Of a stretch of 64,000 bases of DNA, positions 6,049 to 13,412 are shown piece after piece. The notes beneath the pieces were generated by a model. That model did not search any database, was not told the origin of the DNA, and saw only the letters and a list, made by a program, of their open reading frames with translations. The position numbers and the translations under genes are program-made. The first letter of the stretch is position 1. Each line of letters starts with the position of its first letter. The stretch comes from a virus. The DNA lies in IMG/VR virus record IMGVR_UViG_3300003322_000423, positions 1-64,000 of that record; one strand, written 5' to 3'.

Positions 6049-6244
6049 AAAGACGCTCCACTCTTATGGTTATCTTACTGTCTTCGGCTTCTTGGTATTG
6101 TTCCGACAGGAAGTGAGGCAAGTCAACCAGGTTGTTCTGGTCTATCTCAGCACCTTCCCAGGGATCGGTTGTGTCATAGTCCTTCTGAAGGGTTGTCTCG
6201 TCGACATCGTAGTAGTAGGTCACAGTCACATGAAAACGGTACAT
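6035..6244 (-). CDS. Small hypothetical protein (69 aa)
   Basis: The protein MYRFHVTVTY..RLCEEN alternates strands at both ends (FHVTVTYYYDV and SKITIRVERL) with a central helix (LPHFLSEQYQEA). It looks like a compact alpha/beta protein. Junctions with its neighbours overlap by 1 and 14 bases. No family recognised. Confidence 0.6.
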   Translation of the reverse strand: MYRFHVTVTYYYDVDETTLQKDYDTTDPWEGAEIDQNNLVDLPHFLSEQYQEAEDSKITIRVERLCEEN

Positions 6245-6435
6245 CAGGATTCCTCACGTAGTTTGCAGTCGGGGCAGAAAGCGGGCATCTCGGGATCATC
6301 CGACACCCACCAGTGTTGTTCTCTGGCTCGTATCGCTAGCTCGTCCCGACCAGGGGTGTACACCACACCCCGCCAATTAGCCAGAAACACCCCACAGTCG
6401 TCGCACACCAGGTATAGAGCCCTACGCGTTGTCAT
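6244..6435 (-). CDS. Zinc-ribbon-like small protein (63 aa)
   Basis: The protein MTTRRALYLV..KLREES has CDDCG at residues 11-15 and CPDC near the C-terminus, a four-Cys zinc site. An in-frame ATG at 6459 would add eight residues. The ATG at 6435 is closer to the upstream stop and is preferred, with moderate certainty. Role unknown. Confidence 0.6.
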   Translation of the reverse strand: MTTRRALYLVCDDCGVFLANWRGVVYTPGRDELAIRAREQHWWVSDDPEMPAFCPDCKLREES

Positions 6436-6622
6436 AGCTTGCCATTTTCTTGATTGCATAGGTGGTCATGTTCATCCGACATGGTATGCAAATATCCGTC
6501 GGTACCAAAGCTACAGTGTGGCCGTCATCATCCAAGTCAAAGGTCCATGGTGGACCCCCGTGCAACCCAAAACAGAGGCAGCATATGTCTTGGTCGAAGC
6601 CGAGACCCTGAAAGTGACGCAT
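6422..6622 (-). CDS. Small protein with two CxxC pairs (66 aa)
   Basis: The start MRHFQGLGFD at 6622 was chosen over 6655 because GGGAG lies six bases upstream and the ATG shares a base with the upstream TGA (TGATG). The sequence has CCLC and CIPC, again a four-ligand zinc layout, with an acidic strand pair between them (FDLDDDGHTVALV). Function unknown. Confidence 0.6.
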   Translation of the reverse strand: MRHFQGLGFDQDICCLCFGLHGGPPWTFDLDDDGHTVALVPTDICIPCRMNMTTYAIKKMASYDNA

Positions 6623-6963
6623 CAAAATCTCCCGTGTTTTACGTGATCGTTCCATCGTAAGACATAGTCATACCCCTTGTCGAACTCTTGGGTAACTTGA
6701 TTCGTGTAGCAGCTCTTCTGACCACAATTGCGCATGAGCCATACGTACTTCTGATTCTTTTTCCGGATGTTGCCCATATCTATCGAGAAATGACGTCCGA
6801 ACGACATATAGAACTCGAAGTTTCCTAGTTGTACGTTGATTGTCCAGTGGTCGGCATTCGTCGGGGTGGTGCCCCCGATGTAAACGCTGTACCACTTGAA
6901 ACAATCGGCCGTGGCGAACACCGTCCAGGTACCCAGGTTTCGGTTACGCTTGAAGAACTTCAC
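6622..6963 (-). CDS. Hypothetical protein (113 aa), GTG start
   Basis: The reading frame extends upstream, but that part lies inside the 6960-7292 gene. A GTG at 6963 overlaps the upstream stop as GTGA, so it is the likely start. The protein VKFFKRNRNL..KHGRF is mostly beta strands (WTVFATADCFKWYSVYIGG, WTINVQLGNFEFYMSFG) and basic at both ends. It resembles small jelly-roll-like phage proteins seen in many actinophage accessory regions, but I cannot name the family. Confidence 0.65.
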   Translation of the reverse strand: MKFFKRNRNLGTWTVFATADCFKWYSVYIGGTTPTNADHWTINVQLGNFEFYMSFGRHFSIDMGNIRKKNQKYVWLMRNCGQKSCYTNQVTQEFDKGYDYVLRWNDHVKHGRF

Positions 6964-7292
6964 TCGGGCTTCCGTTTCTTGGACCAGTAACGGTCCCGGG
7001 ACTTCGTCTTGTAGTACTCCCGGAGACTCTCGTTCTCCTTGTACCGCTGGTTCTGGTACTCGTTCCACGCGGCCGTACACGGCTCACAGCGGCAATTCCA
7101 GTTGGCGTACGTGGATTTCCTGCCATGTCGGTCTTCAGGGAGCGTAGAGGGGTCTCTCTGCCTTCTCCTGCGGTCGCAGCGCCTTGCGTTGGCAGCCTTG
7201 CATACCTCACACCGGCATCCGTGATGGGAGTAGCAGGTTCCCGAGGCTTTTCGTGGGCAATCCGGATCACACCGGAATGTGTCGTCAGTCAT
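6960..7292 (-). CDS. Tandem CRCxxC zinc-finger protein (110 aa)
   Basis: The protein has two copies of one module: YSHHGCRCEVCKAANARR (about residues 21-38) and a second around residues 56-75 with HGRKSTY, NCRCEPC and AWNEY. The pattern HG..Y....CRC..C binds zinc and contacts nucleic acid in other phage proteins. It recurs at the C-terminus of the HNH nuclease at 58639-59064. A DPDCPRK knuckle precedes it, and the C-terminal 35 residues are strongly basic (KSRDRYWSKKRK), as expected of a DNA- or RNA-binding protein. It overlaps the next gene by 4 bases. Confidence 0.7.
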   Translation of the reverse strand: MTDDTFRCDPDCPRKASGTCYSHHGCRCEVCKAANARRCDRRRRQRDPSTLPEDRHGRKSTYANWNCRCEPCTAAWNEYQNQRYKENESLREYYKTKSRDRYWSKKRKPE

Positions 7293-7304
7293 GCTTATAC
7301 TGTA

Positions 7305-7439
7305 TCACTCACAATCGCACGTGTCAAGGTCGGATTCACAGAATCCGTCACATGCACCCGAGTTGTTGTTTACATGGTCTTCTTTACAGCAACGGCAGCA
7401 ATCGCAGTCGAGAAAATCCCATGACAGTTCTTCACGCAC
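7305..7439 (-). CDS. Very small Cys-rich protein (44 aa), GTG start
   Basis: The frame reads VREELSWDFL, then CDCCRCCKED, CDGFCESD and CDCE before a TGA. It has ten cysteines in 44 residues. The GTG at 7439 and its ribosome site (GGGGTGG) fall inside the right side of a 15-bp inverted repeat (7438-7487), so translation could be controlled by that hairpin. Support is the Cys pattern shared with neighbours. The start remains uncertain. Confidence 0.5.
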   Translation of the reverse strand: MREELSWDFLDCDCCRCCKEDHVNNNSGACDGFCESDLDTCDCE

Positions 7440-7487
7440 ACAAACCACCCCTATTGGCCACACGGCTTTGACAGGGGTGGTTTGTGT
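7438..7487. terminator. 15-bp perfect inverted repeat (terminator or RNA switch)
   Basis: ACACAAACCACCCCT (7438-7452) pairs with 7473-7487 around a 20-nt loop. Leftward, it could end transcription from the 7505 gene. It also buries the ribosome site and start of the 7305-7439 gene. Confidence 0.6.
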
Positions 7488-7504
7488 TTAAACGACAGGC
7501 TAAG

Positions 7505-7726
7505 TCAGTCAAGATCGGCTCCATGAATACGGTTCCAAAGGACGTCATCCAGGATGAGCCACAACAGCTTGGTTTCCCGGGGTATGAACCCTGTCTCCCG
7601 CCAGTTCATGAACGTCGTGGGTGTCATACCCATGTGCTTGTACAGATCATCCCTGGTCAGGTTGTCGGTGGCCAACCACTCATCAAGCTTGGCCAACAGG
7701 TATTTCTGCCAGTCTTCGTCCGTCAT
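7505..7726 (-). CDS. Small HTH protein (73 aa)
   Basis: The protein MTDEDWQKYL..RIHGADLD has a Cro/XRE-like helix-turn-helix at residues 26-50 (NLTRDDLYKHMGMTPTTFMNWRETG). It probably binds DNA as a small repressor or activator. The ATG at 7726 is preferred over 7762, which would add 12 residues. It overlaps the upstream Cys-rich gene by 44 bases, more than usual, so one of the two boundaries may be wrong. It is a candidate local regulator of the block. Confidence 0.6.
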   Translation of the reverse strand: MTDEDWQKYLLAKLDEWLATDNLTRDDLYKHMGMTPTTFMNWRETGFIPRETKLLWLILDDVLWNRIHGADLD

Positions 7727-7892
7727 GGGTCCAGCATACACGCATATGACGCCCGTGAACACACTCCCAGTCTATGTCACATGTGCAACCCATCACATTT
7801 CCGTCACAGTCCCAGCACCCTTTGCAGTTGCATGGGCTGAAGGGTCCGTGAGACACACCTTTACAGAACAATGGCTCATCACTGGTTGACAT
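7683..7892 (-). CDS. Cysteine-rich small protein (69 aa)
   Basis: The protein MSTSDEPLFC..PVGQA contains CNCKGCWDCDG and CTCDIDWEC, plus HGRHMRVCWTH. That is about nine Cys and several His, a clear metal-binding candidate. The ATG at 7892 overlaps the end of the next gene by 14 bases. Function unknown. Confidence 0.6.
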   Translation of the reverse strand: MSTSDEPLFCKGVSHGPFSPCNCKGCWDCDGNVMGCTCDIDWECVHGRHMRVCWTHDGRRLAEIPVGQA

Positions 7893-8370
7893 TACCTGTC
7901 CAATCCAGATCACCTTCGTAGGACATACCTGGGGAGGGTTCATCCCAGGGCTGCCCGGGGCCAGTTTCGCAACCTTCCCCGCCAGGACAGTAAGGATCTT
8001 CAGGACACTTGGTATACCCGTCGGTTGTCACCGGACAGGTGGATCTGTCAGAGGGAGCAGTCTGTTTGGGCTGGCAGGGGGCTCCGTCACTACAAAACGA
8101 GGGTTTACCCGGACACTTCACCATGCCCGAGGTCGATATCAAACAATTCGAGGAATTGTCGCTGGATTTTGACGGTGAAGTCAATGTCGGCGGGGCTGTA
8201 GGGCTTGAGGAATCCGTATCGTCTATCGTAGTAGGTGTCACGGACGGTACGACCTGTGGGCGAGAATTGCTTCCCGCAATCAGCGCAACTCCAGCCACCA
8301 CTGTTATTGCGCCTAAAAGTAGAATGGCTACTGCAAACAGATTCTTCGGATTCAGATCCGGCAATTTCAT
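7879..8370 (-). CDS. Membrane-anchored Thr/Pro/Ser-rich protein (163 aa)
   Basis: After MKLPDLNPKN comes a transmembrane helix (about residues 11-33, FAVAILLLGAITVVAGVALIAG). A flexible S/T/P linker follows (about 35-70), then a C-terminal part with paired cysteines (NCLIS..VKCPG, CPVTTDGYTKCPED, YCPGGEGC). The layout is of a type II membrane protein with an extracellular, probably disulphide-bonded or calcium-binding head. GGAAG lies 8 bases before the ATG. An overlapping frame is discussed under rejected items. It may be a surface protein made during infection. Confidence 0.7.
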   Translation of the reverse strand: MKLPDLNPKNLFAVAILLLGAITVVAGVALIAGSNSRPQVVPSVTPTTIDDTDSSSPTAPPTLTSPSKSSDNSSNCLISTSGMVKCPGKPSFCSDGAPCQPKQTAPSDRSTCPVTTDGYTKCPEDPYCPGGEGCETGPGQPWDEPSPGMSYEGDLDWTGNVNQ

Positions 8371-8391
8371 CAGACATACTTCCTGCTATAA

Positions 8392-8613
8392 TTACTTTTT
8401 GTTCCACGGACGGTTTACATCTGTACGCCATGCGTCAGGGTCATGCTTGACAGGTACTTCGTCGGGAGAGACACCTACTGGCAAGAGGATCATCAGGAGG
8501 GACAGGGCTGCCATAGGTAGAAGTATCCATATGAACAAACCTAGCAAACCCCAGATCACTGCCCACAAACAACAGAACTGTACCCACATCTGACGCTTCT
8601 TGTTGTTGTTCAT
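8392..8613 (-). CDS. Two-helix membrane protein (73 aa)
   Basis: The ATG at 8613 follows GGAGCCCCA. The protein MNNNKKRQMW..NRPWNKK has a basic start, two hydrophobic helices (CLWAVIWGLLGLFIWILL and LSLLMILLPVGV) and a soluble charged tail. It is the first gene of the leftward small-gene block and lies next to the divergent promoter. Possible roles include superinfection exclusion or membrane remodelling, but nothing specific is visible. Confidence 0.65.
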   Translation of the reverse strand: MNNNKKRQMWVQFCCLWAVIWGLLGLFIWILLPMAALSLLMILLPVGVSPDEVPVKHDPDAWRTDVNRPWNKK

Positions 8614-8653
8614 TGGGGCTCCAAGAGACACAGGCGATCTTGCCTGAACCTTA

Positions 8654-8682
8654 ACTGTAGCACTAAGGAGAAGGACAATCAA
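8654..8682 (-). promoter_or_regulatory. Candidate promoter for the small-gene block
   Basis: Read leftward: TTGATT (8677-8682), a 17-bp spacer, TACAGT (8654-8659), 41 bases before the first ATG. Matches are partial (4/6 each). No other good promoter is seen up to the 3482 end, although short ones could be hidden. Confidence 0.45.
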
Positions 8683-8821
8683 CCCCCAGGATTACTGCGT
8701 AGATGGTGGCCCTCACGGCTGGGACACCATAGGAGAGTGTGTAAACGGCTGTGATGACGGCAACTGCTGTGTCGAGTGTGCCGAGTGCGGTGTAAACGAC
8801 TGTTATTGCGAGGATATGTAA
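8678..8821 (+). CDS. Cys-rich small protein with near-cognate ATC start (47 aa)
   Basis: The frame reads NPQDYCVDGGP, then GECVNGCDDGNCCVEC, AECG and CYCEDM, with a TAA that shares a base with the ATG of the next gene (TAATG). The amino-acid pattern matches the other Cys-rich proteins here. No ATG, GTG or TTG exists in frame. The best start is ATC at 8678, with AGGAG seven bases upstream. Either an unusual start codon is used or a base is wrong. It opens the rightward transcription unit. Confidence 0.45.
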   Translation: MNPQDYCVDGGPHGWDTIGECVNGCDDGNCCVECAECGVNDCYCEDM

Positions 8822-9009
8822 TGTATTACAGTTGCGATATATGCGGGGCAATGGTCGCCCATGACGACACAGGAAAACACGCTGATTACCATCAAATGGT
8901 GATGGAGTCCTTTGTAGGCTTCGTGGAAATAATCAAGCAGATGGCAGGGCCGGAATTCCAGGTTGTGATAGATCGCCTAGAAGGCAGGGAAACAGAAGAG
9001 GACGAGTAA
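8821..9009 (+). CDS. Zinc-finger-like protein upstream of terminase (62 aa)
   Basis: The protein MYYSCDICGA..RETEEDE starts with a C2H2-like finger (CDICGAMVAHDDTGKHADYH), followed by a helix (SFVGFVEIIKQM) and an acidic tail. GAGG precedes the ATG by 7 bases and the stop abuts the terminase start. Its position makes it a candidate packaging accessory or DNA-binding protein acting with the terminase, but this is inferred only from context. Confidence 0.65.
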   Translation: MYYSCDICGAMVAHDDTGKHADYHQMVMESFVGFVEIIKQMAGPEFQVVIDRLEGRETEEDE

Positions 9010-10566
9010 ATGTCCATAACGGTAGATTTAGGCTATACAGTTGAAAACTGGCAAGACCGAGTCGCAGAAATAGATCCCAGATTACTGGAAACCACTGAAG
9101 GTCGGAAAGCTTTATGCGAAACCGATCCCTTTTTGTTTGCTCTCATATACTTTGCAGATCACCTGAAAGACGACGACGGTAATATCACCTTCGGTGAAAA
9201 CCATTTTTCCTGGGTCAATCTTGCATGCAACTGGATGCACCCGAAACCTCAGCCACGGCAGTTCAGGGATGCGTTTCTGGCCCCCCGAGCTTCAGGTAAA
9301 TCTACCTTTTGGTTTACAATCATCCCTTGCTGGTTCGCCGCGTTCGGTTATTCCAAGTTTCTTGCGGCTTTTGCGGACTCTGCTGAACAGGCGGAACGTC
9401 ACTTGGCCACTTTTAAGCAAGAGCTTGAAGAAAATGAACTCCTGAACGAGGATTTCCCGGAATTGTGCCGCCCTGGTACACGTAAACGTGGTACGGTCAA
9501 GGGTGACGCAAAGAACATGCGCTGGTGTGCCAATGGATTTGTGTTCATTGCTAAGGGTATTGACTCTCAGTCCCTCGGTATGAAGGTCGGTAAAACTCGT
9601 CCTGACACCCTTCTTTTTGATGATATTGAGCCCGATGAATCCAACTACTCGATTTATCAGATGGAACAGCGTCTGATGACCATTCAGGATGCTGTTTTAC
9701 CTCTTAATGAACGTGCGAGAGTGGTTTTATCCGGGACTGTCACCATGCCTGGGTCCATTACCCACCAGTTGGTAAAACATGCAGCAGGTATCGAAGATCC
9801 TGACGGTGAACGTAAGTGGATTGATGAAGAAAACTTCAAGGTTCACCACCAGTTACCTATTATAGACAATGGTGATGGTACCGAACGGTCTATGTGGCCT
9901 GCCAAATGGCCTCTTGAGTATTTGCAGAAATATCGTCACACCCGTGGGTACCAGAAGAACTTTCTTAACGACCCTATGGCCGCTGACGGTGAATACTGGA
10001 CTAAAGATGACTTCACGGTGGGAGATCTGGATTGTACATACACAATCTTATCTATCGATGGTGCCGTAACGACAACCAAGGAATCTGACTATTCTGGTAT
10101 ATCCGTAGTGGGGTATCAACCTGCACAGTTTAAAGAGGGTAAAAGGGTGTCTCCCGCCCGATGTGTGGTCAAGTATGCCAGAGCTGTGAAACTCAAGGGT
10201 GATCCGTTACGAAAATTCATCCACACCGTACTGGATTCGTTTCCAGAAGTCAACGCTATTCTGGTTGAAACCAATCAAGGTGGAGACCATTGGTATGACG
10301 TTCTGCACGGTATGCCTGTCAAAATTATGACCGTAAACAATACAGAGAAAAAAGAGTCCCGAGCCGGACGTTTGTTAAACCTCTATCAGTTGATCCCTAC
10401 TCGTGTTCTGCATCAGCAACAGTTGTATGCGCTGGAAGAACAAATGGTCAGCTTTCCTAATGGGCTGAATGATGACCTCGTGGACTCTGTAGGCAATGCG
10501 GTACTGCGGTTCCTGAGTCCACTCAGAAAACAAAAGGTCAAAACAAAGACACTGACACCGCGTTAA
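9010..10566 (+). CDS. terL: Terminase large subunit
   Basis: This 518-residue protein is the packaging motor ATPase and nuclease. The Walker A motif is PRASGKST (about residues 92-99) and Walker B is LLFDD followed by IEPDE (201-209). The C-terminal RNase H-like nuclease has Asp in LSIDG (about 350), Glu in LVETNQGG (about 420) and Asp in NDDLVDS (about 489-492). Length is normal for the family. It starts directly at the stop of the zinc-finger gene and precedes the portal gene, the usual order. It works at the portal to pump DNA into proheads and cut it. Confidence 0.95.
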   Translation: MSITVDLGYTVENWQDRVAEIDPRLLETTEGRKALCETDPFLFALIYFADHLKDDDGNITFGENHFSWVNLACNWMHPKPQPRQFRDAFLAPRASGKSTFWFTIIPCWFAAFGYSKFLAAFADSAEQAERHLATFKQELEENELLNEDFPELCRPGTRKRGTVKGDAKNMRWCANGFVFIAKGIDSQSLGMKVGKTRPDTLLFDDIEPDESNYSIYQMEQRLMTIQDAVLPLNERARVVLSGTVTMPGSITHQLVKHAAGIEDPDGERKWIDEENFKVHHQLPIIDNGDGTERSMWPAKWPLEYLQKYRHTRGYQKNFLNDPMAADGEYWTKDDFTVGDLDCTYTILSIDGAVTTTKESDYSGISVVGYQPAQFKEGKRVSPARCVVKYARAVKLKGDPLRKFIHTVLDSFPEVNAILVETNQGGDHWYDVLHGMPVKIMTVNNTEKKESRAGRLLNLYQLIPTRVLHQQQLYALEEQMVSFPNGLNDDLVDSVGNAVLRFLSPLRKQKVKTKTLTPR

Positions 10567-10654
10567 ACGTGTTGCCTAAAATAGGGTGCATGTTTATTGA
10601 TATACTTTTGGATTAGTATGTACTTACCACGGATTTTAAGGAGGGCGGGCACAA

Positions 10655-12544
10655 ATGGCTGATATTGTCCCAGATGACTTAGTTAGAGGCTATCAAGAGC
10701 TTTTAGCTGCCCGTCCAGCGTATGAACGTGCAGCAGCTTTTTATGAGGGAACTGTAGATGAAGTATATGCATCGGCCAAGGTTACACGTCTGCTGACAAA
10801 ATTCGGCCTTGATGCTATTGACAGCTTCAATTTTGCCCACATTCCCGTGGATGCCATTGCTAATAAGCTGCACATCAATGCCGTGACCGTAGACGACGGC
10901 ATGGAAGACCCGTCTCAACTATTGTCTGCAAAAGCAGCTCAAGCGTCAAAGCAAGGGCAATTTACCCCTCCTCAAAACACTTTTAAAAAGCCAGGTTCTA
11001 CAGACAATTCAACACCGGGGGCCTCTTCAGAGAAAGCTCAATCTGTAAGCAAGCCTACAGATATTCCTGTAAAGAAGCCAGGCCCTAACTTTGCCCGCCC
11101 ACAAGACACTTTTAACAAGACGGCTAACCCTGTCAACCAGATTATTGAAGATCTGTGGGAATACAACGAACTTGGGGAAGAACTTCCAAACCTTCACCGT
11201 AACATCGGTAAGTACGGTGATTATTACATGCTGGTCTGGCCCGTCGTTGGTGATGACGAGTCAGATAAGGGTAAGGCTTACGACCCTAAAACCACAGCAG
11301 CCGCTCTAAGTGGGGTATCTGTACCGAGTGAAGAGCAGTCAGACCCCCTAGAAGACCCTGCTACTAGTCCAAGTAAGAGTATAGTAGCTGTGGACATGAT
11401 TTGTCATGATCCGTTGACTACTCGTGCATTTTACGACACGGAAAACCCAAGAAAGATGCTTTACGTGCTCAGATCTTGGGAAGAAAATGAAGGTCAAAAT
11501 CTAATAGTACGGGCTAATCTTTACTACAAAGATCGCATTGAGCGTTGGATGCATAAAGGACGTCCTCCGAAGCGCAGAAATTCACAAAACAAGTGGATAC
11601 CTTACGTTGAGGATGGTTCCCAGGCAGTATTGCCCAACCCGTTCGATCAGATTCCGTTTTTCCACTACCGTACAGACCGTACATACGGAAAGCCTGACCA
11701 TCTGTATGCCTATGGCCCCCAGCTAGCTATCAATAAGCTCGTAACCAGCCACTTGGCAACTGTTGATTATCAGTCATTCCCCCAGCGATATGCACTTACA
11801 GATCCTACAGCAGATCCGTCATCCCTACAGGGCGTGGACAATGATCCATTCTCTCCAGAAGACGACGGAGACCCTGAGGACGACAACTTTACACGTCTTG
11901 ATGCTGACCCATCATCTGTATGGACGCTTCAAGGTTTCAAATCCGTAGGACAATTCCAGGCAGCCGATCCTAAGGCATACCTAGACCCGTTTGACAGATA
12001 TGTCAAAGCCATGTCTCAGGTTACTGGAATTCCTCTCCACATGTTTGATAAGACCGGTGAACGTCCTCCAAGTGGGGAGAACATTCGTCAGGTCAACGAA
12101 CAGATGAACTCCAAGGCTGAGACACGTCAGCTAGGAGTCGGTGCAACGCACCGAAATGCCTTCACATTTGCTCTTAACCTTCTAGGTCAAGAAGTAGAGC
12201 GTGTGAAAATAACCTGGCGCCCTCTTGAGGTTGTTACTGACCTTGCAGGATGGCAGGCGATTAATGAGAAGCAGCTAGCGGGTGTTCCTGCTGAGGTGAC
12301 TCTTATTGAGGCTGGCTACCTTCCCGAAGAAGTGGCTCCGTGGAAGGACGAGTGGGATCGTCAGGCTATTGAGGCTCAGAAAATTGAGCAGCAACAGCTT
12401 GAGATTCAGCAAAGCCAGATTTCTTCATCAAACGTGGTTCGTTATTCAGGCGCTCGTAAAAACGTTCGTCAGGCAACCACATCTAATGGCACACCACGTC
12501 CCGGATCTAATGGAGCGGGCAATCAAAATGGTGGCAAAAAGTAA
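10655..12544 (+). CDS. Portal protein
   Basis: This 629-residue protein matches phage portals in order and sequence style: the N-terminus MADIVPDDLVRGYQELLAARPAYERAAAFYEG, the middle PFDQIPFFHYR, and the helical region VTGIPLHMFDKTGERPPSGENIRQVNEQM. It would form the dodecameric ring through which DNA passes. Residues about 88-150 are a low-complexity insertion (Ser, Pro, Lys, Gln) with two related units (PPQNTFKK and RPQDTFNK), and a second acidic insertion lies near 205-245. Both are extra relative to compact portals. A ribosome site AAGGAGGGCGG precedes the ATG. Confidence 0.9.
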   Translation: MADIVPDDLVRGYQELLAARPAYERAAAFYEGTVDEVYASAKVTRLLTKFGLDAIDSFNFAHIPVDAIANKLHINAVTVDDGMEDPSQLLSAKAAQASKQGQFTPPQNTFKKPGSTDNSTPGASSEKAQSVSKPTDIPVKKPGPNFARPQDTFNKTANPVNQIIEDLWEYNELGEELPNLHRNIGKYGDYYMLVWPVVGDDESDKGKAYDPKTTAAALSGVSVPSEEQSDPLEDPATSPSKSIVAVDMICHDPLTTRAFYDTENPRKMLYVLRSWEENEGQNLIVRANLYYKDRIERWMHKGRPPKRRNSQNKWIPYVEDGSQAVLPNPFDQIPFFHYRTDRTYGKPDHLYAYGPQLAINKLVTSHLATVDYQSFPQRYALTDPTADPSSLQGVDNDPFSPEDDGDPEDDNFTRLDADPSSVWTLQGFKSVGQFQAADPKAYLDPFDRYVKAMSQVTGIPLHMFDKTGERPPSGENIRQVNEQMNSKAETRQLGVGATHRNAFTFALNLLGQEVERVKITWRPLEVVTDLAGWQAINEKQLAGVPAEVTLIEAGYLPEEVAPWKDEWDRQAIEAQKIEQQQLEIQQSQISSSNVVRYSGARKNVRQATTSNGTPRPGSNGAGNQNGGKK

Positions 12545-12584
12545 ATGGGCAGTAAGCCCTATAATATGAAAAGGATAACCGGTA

Positions 12585-13322
12585 ATGGTTGAGTCAGGCT
12601 TAGACATAGACGAAAACGACATTGTAGACGACGACGAACTTGACGATGATGTTGAGGAAGTTGAAGACGACTGGACTCCTCCTACTAAGGAAGAGTACGA
12701 GAAGCTACTAGCTGGAAAGCAAAAGGCCGATAGTGAGGCCGCTGCTCGTAAACGTTGGATGAGAGAAGCAGGACTAGACCCTAAGACTGGTAAGCCTGTG
12801 GCAAAGCGGGAAGTCAAGTTGGACTTTAATGCTGATACCACAGATGATGAAGATGAGACGGACGAAAGTGCATCAGACAATGCACGCGCTATGGCCGCTG
12901 CTGTTAAGCAGCAAAAAGCCGATATAGCTCGTTCACAGCGCGAATTACAGCGTCAGCTTGAACGTGAAGTCGCTAAGACAGAACAAAGCGAACGCGCAAG
13001 AGCAGCCGTTCTTATTGCTGCCGTACCTGCGGCTTTAAATGATGCAGGATTCAATGGACGCAACATGGAACGAATGCTACGACTCATGGACCTAGATGCC
13101 GTAGAAATTGATTCTGACGGTGAAATCGAAGGTCTTACCGAACAGGTTGAAGAACTTAAGAAGGATTTCCCTGAATTCTTCAAGCGTTCGCGCATGAAAG
13201 ATGCAGCCGAAAAGGTTGCTGACACAAAAACGGTGAGTGGCAGTAAAAAAGCCGCTCCTGCATCGGAAGAAAACCTAGATTTCGCTACCCGATTGAGAAA
13301 CCAACTTTATCGTGGTAAGTGA
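12585..13322 (+). CDS. Capsid scaffolding protein
   Basis: The 245-residue protein is highly acidic at the N-terminus (DENDIVDDDELDDDVEEVEDD). It is strongly helical and coiled-coil-like in the middle (MAAAVKQQKADIARSQRELQRQLEREVAKTEQ) and ends in a basic, conserved-type tail (LDFATRLRNQLYRGK). That composition and its place between portal and major capsid are typical of scaffolding proteins, which bind capsid subunits through the basic C-terminus and leave the mature head. No protease motif is visible. Confidence 0.85.
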   Translation: MVESGLDIDENDIVDDDELDDDVEEVEDDWTPPTKEEYEKLLAGKQKADSEAAARKRWMREAGLDPKTGKPVAKREVKLDFNADTTDDEDETDESASDNARAMAAAVKQQKADIARSQRELQRQLEREVAKTEQSERARAAVLIAAVPAALNDAGFNGRNMERMLRLMDLDAVEIDSDGEIEGLTEQVEELKKDFPEFFKRSRMKDAAEKVADTKTVSGSKKAAPASEENLDFATRLRNQLYRGK

Positions 13323-13412
13323 CGCAAATTTCAACTTTGTTGAATGGGCCTTGTGCCCGAGGCTTGCCGAGTAAGGCATTAATTTCGTAAACTCTATGAA
13401 AGGTTTGGCACA

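Noticed and set aside
8105-8431. Leftward frame encoding a plausible zinc protein (SDEIAGSESEE..WSCADCGKQFSPTG) overlapping the membrane protein at 7879-8370
   Set aside because: The ribosome site GGAAG is well spaced for the membrane protein (8 nt) but too close for this frame. The membrane protein has a clear signal-anchor and linker. Both cannot easily be under selection, so the frame is taken as a by-product, though dual coding was considered.
8663-8851. Leftward hydrophobic frame opposite the Cys-rich rightward ORF
   Set aside because: It has no ribosome site, crosses the divergent promoter region, and its hydrophobic runs (VAVITAVYTL) are the reverse reading of the Cys codons of the opposite strand.
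10620-10654. Promoter before the portal gene (TTGATA and TATGTA)
   Set aside because: The spacing is 14 bp only, and other pairings are weak, so it was not called.
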